Source: Rhizobacter sp. (GTDB lineage Bacteria; Pseudomonadota; Gammaproteobacteria; Burkholderiales; Burkholderiaceae_C). From it: a stretch of DNA of 7,260 bases. The DNA is taken from assembly GCA_025360945.1 (NCBI GenBank), contig JANYBE010000558.1:1-7260 (forward strand), written 5' to 3'. Positions 6,836-7,260 of this stretch are shown here, piece after piece. The notes under the pieces were generated by a model, which worked only from the letters and a program-made list of their open reading frames with translations, did no database searches and was not told where the DNA came from. The position numbers and the translations under genes are program-made. Each line of letters begins with the position of its first letter. Within the stretch, counting starts at the first letter, position 1.

Positions 6836-6934
6836 GATGATTCACTCCGAAAGTTGTTGAGCGTCGCTGAAAAGTTCAAAGGTTGGGAGGCACCCACGAC
6901 GCGCAGTCCTCCGACATTTCCTGAGTCCTTGTGC
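6836..6934 (-). other. tssC-hcp intergenic spacer, possible hcp leader
   Basis: This is one of the largest non-coding gaps in the window, lying directly upstream of hcp. It holds the hcp ribosome binding site at its downstream end. A TTGAAC hexamer (minus strand, 6874-6879) resembles a -35 box, but the hexamer 17 bases further on (CAACTT) matches the -10 consensus at only two positions, so I do not call a promoter. A GGAGG/CCTCC pair (6886-6890 and 6908-6912) with a 17-base loop is not followed by a U-run, so I see no intrinsic terminator, and tssC transcription probably reads through. Hcp is usually needed in large excess, so a separate transcript start here is plausible but unproven. Confidence 0.4.
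6845..6848 (-). promoter_or_regulatory. Ribosome binding site of hcp
   Basis: GGAG on the minus strand lies 9 bases before the hcp ATG at 6835 and supports that start. Confidence 0.7.
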
Positions 6935-7260
6935 TTACGCCACCTTCTGCGAGGGCAGCGTCGAGACCAGCCGCAACGACACGGTCAAGCCTTCCAACTG
7001 ATAGTGCGGGCGCAGAAAAAACTTTGACGAGTAGTAGCCGGGGTTGCCCGGGATCTCGTCGACTGTGACCTCGGCCGCGGCCAGCGGCTTGCGCGACTTG
7101 ACCTCCTCGGACGAGTTCGCCGGGTCGCCGTCCACGTAGTTCATGATCCATTTGTTCAACCAGCGCGACATGTCGGCGCGCTCCTTGAATGAGCCGACCT
7201 TGTCGCGCGCAATGCACTTCAAGTAGTGCGCGAAGCGGCAGCACGCGAACAGGTAGGGCA
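6935..7260 (-). CDS. tssC: TssC (VipB/ImpC) T6SS sheath large subunit, C-terminal fragment
   Basis: This is the last 108 or so codons of the large subunit of the T6SS contractile sheath, which assembles with TssB around the Hcp tube in the cytoplasm. The frame is open to the right edge of the window, so the 5' part of the gene lies outside. The visible protein carries the characteristic TssC ending: a FAHYLKCIARDKVGSF stretch, then WLNKWIMNYVDGDP, then NPGYYSSKFFLRPHYQLEG close to the C-terminus. In VipB-type proteins this end packs into the sheath core. The gene ends with TAA, unlike the TGA used by most genes downstream. It lies 98 bp upstream of hcp, as in P. aeruginosa HSI-1. The family assignment is secure. 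Full length and the presence of tssB upstream cannot be seen. Confidence 0.95.
   Translation of the reverse strand, partial: PYLFACCRFAHYLKCIARDKVGSFKERADMSRWLNKWIMNYVDGDPANSSEEVKSRKPLAAAEVTVDEIPGNPGYYSSKFFLRPHYQLEGLTVSLRLVSTLPSQKVA

Noticed and set aside
6886..6912. GGAGG/CCTCC inverted pair in the tssC-hcp gap as a terminator
   Set aside because: Only five pairs with a 17-base loop and no U-run on the transcribed strand.
1..7260. CRISPR arrays, tRNA or rRNA genes, insertion sequences
   Set aside because: No regularly spaced repeats, no RNA gene signatures and no transposase frames or terminal inverted repeats were seen on either strand.

Overview
The window is a single-direction (minus-strand) segment of a type VI secretion system (T6SS) locus. 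All convincing genes are transcribed from the right edge toward the left. In transcription order they are: the C-terminal end of tssC (cut by the right edge), hcp, a second divergent hcp-like gene, tagJ/impE, tssE, an unrecognised 108-codon gene, tssF, tssG, and the first 346 codons of tssH/clpV (cut by the left edge). The long plus-strand reading frames are antisense shadows produced by the high GC content.

The GC content (about 70% where I counted inside core genes), the codon usage and the protein sequences suggest a high-GC proteobacterium, most likely a betaproteobacterium of the Burkholderiales. That placement is inference; there is no rRNA or other taxonomic marker here. The order tssC-hcp-tagJ-tssE-tssF-tssG-clpV matches the HSI-1 locus of Pseudomonas aeruginosa, with two additions: the second hcp-like gene and the small gene between tssE and tssF.

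Right part (about 5780-7260): sheath and tube. The tssC end is followed by a 98-bp gap, then hcp, a 36-bp gap with a small perfect hairpin, and hcp2. Middle (4047-5780): the accessory protein TagJ, the baseplate protein TssE, and a 108-aa ORF of clearly different codon usage. Left part (1-4036): baseplate proteins TssF and TssG and the sheath-recycling ATPase ClpV. The tssF/tssG and tssG/tssH junctions overlap by 4 and 8 bases, so these three are probably translationally coupled.

Together the products make the contractile part of the injection machine: tube (Hcp), sheath (TssC with TssB outside the window), baseplate (TssE, TssF, TssG), sheath disassembly (ClpV) and a sheath-associated accessory protein (TagJ). 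The membrane complex (TssJLM), TssK, TssA, TssB, VgrG, PAAR and effectors are not in this window. Nothing seen is a wholly new system. The parts least explained by known families are the 108-aa ORF and the role of the second Hcp.
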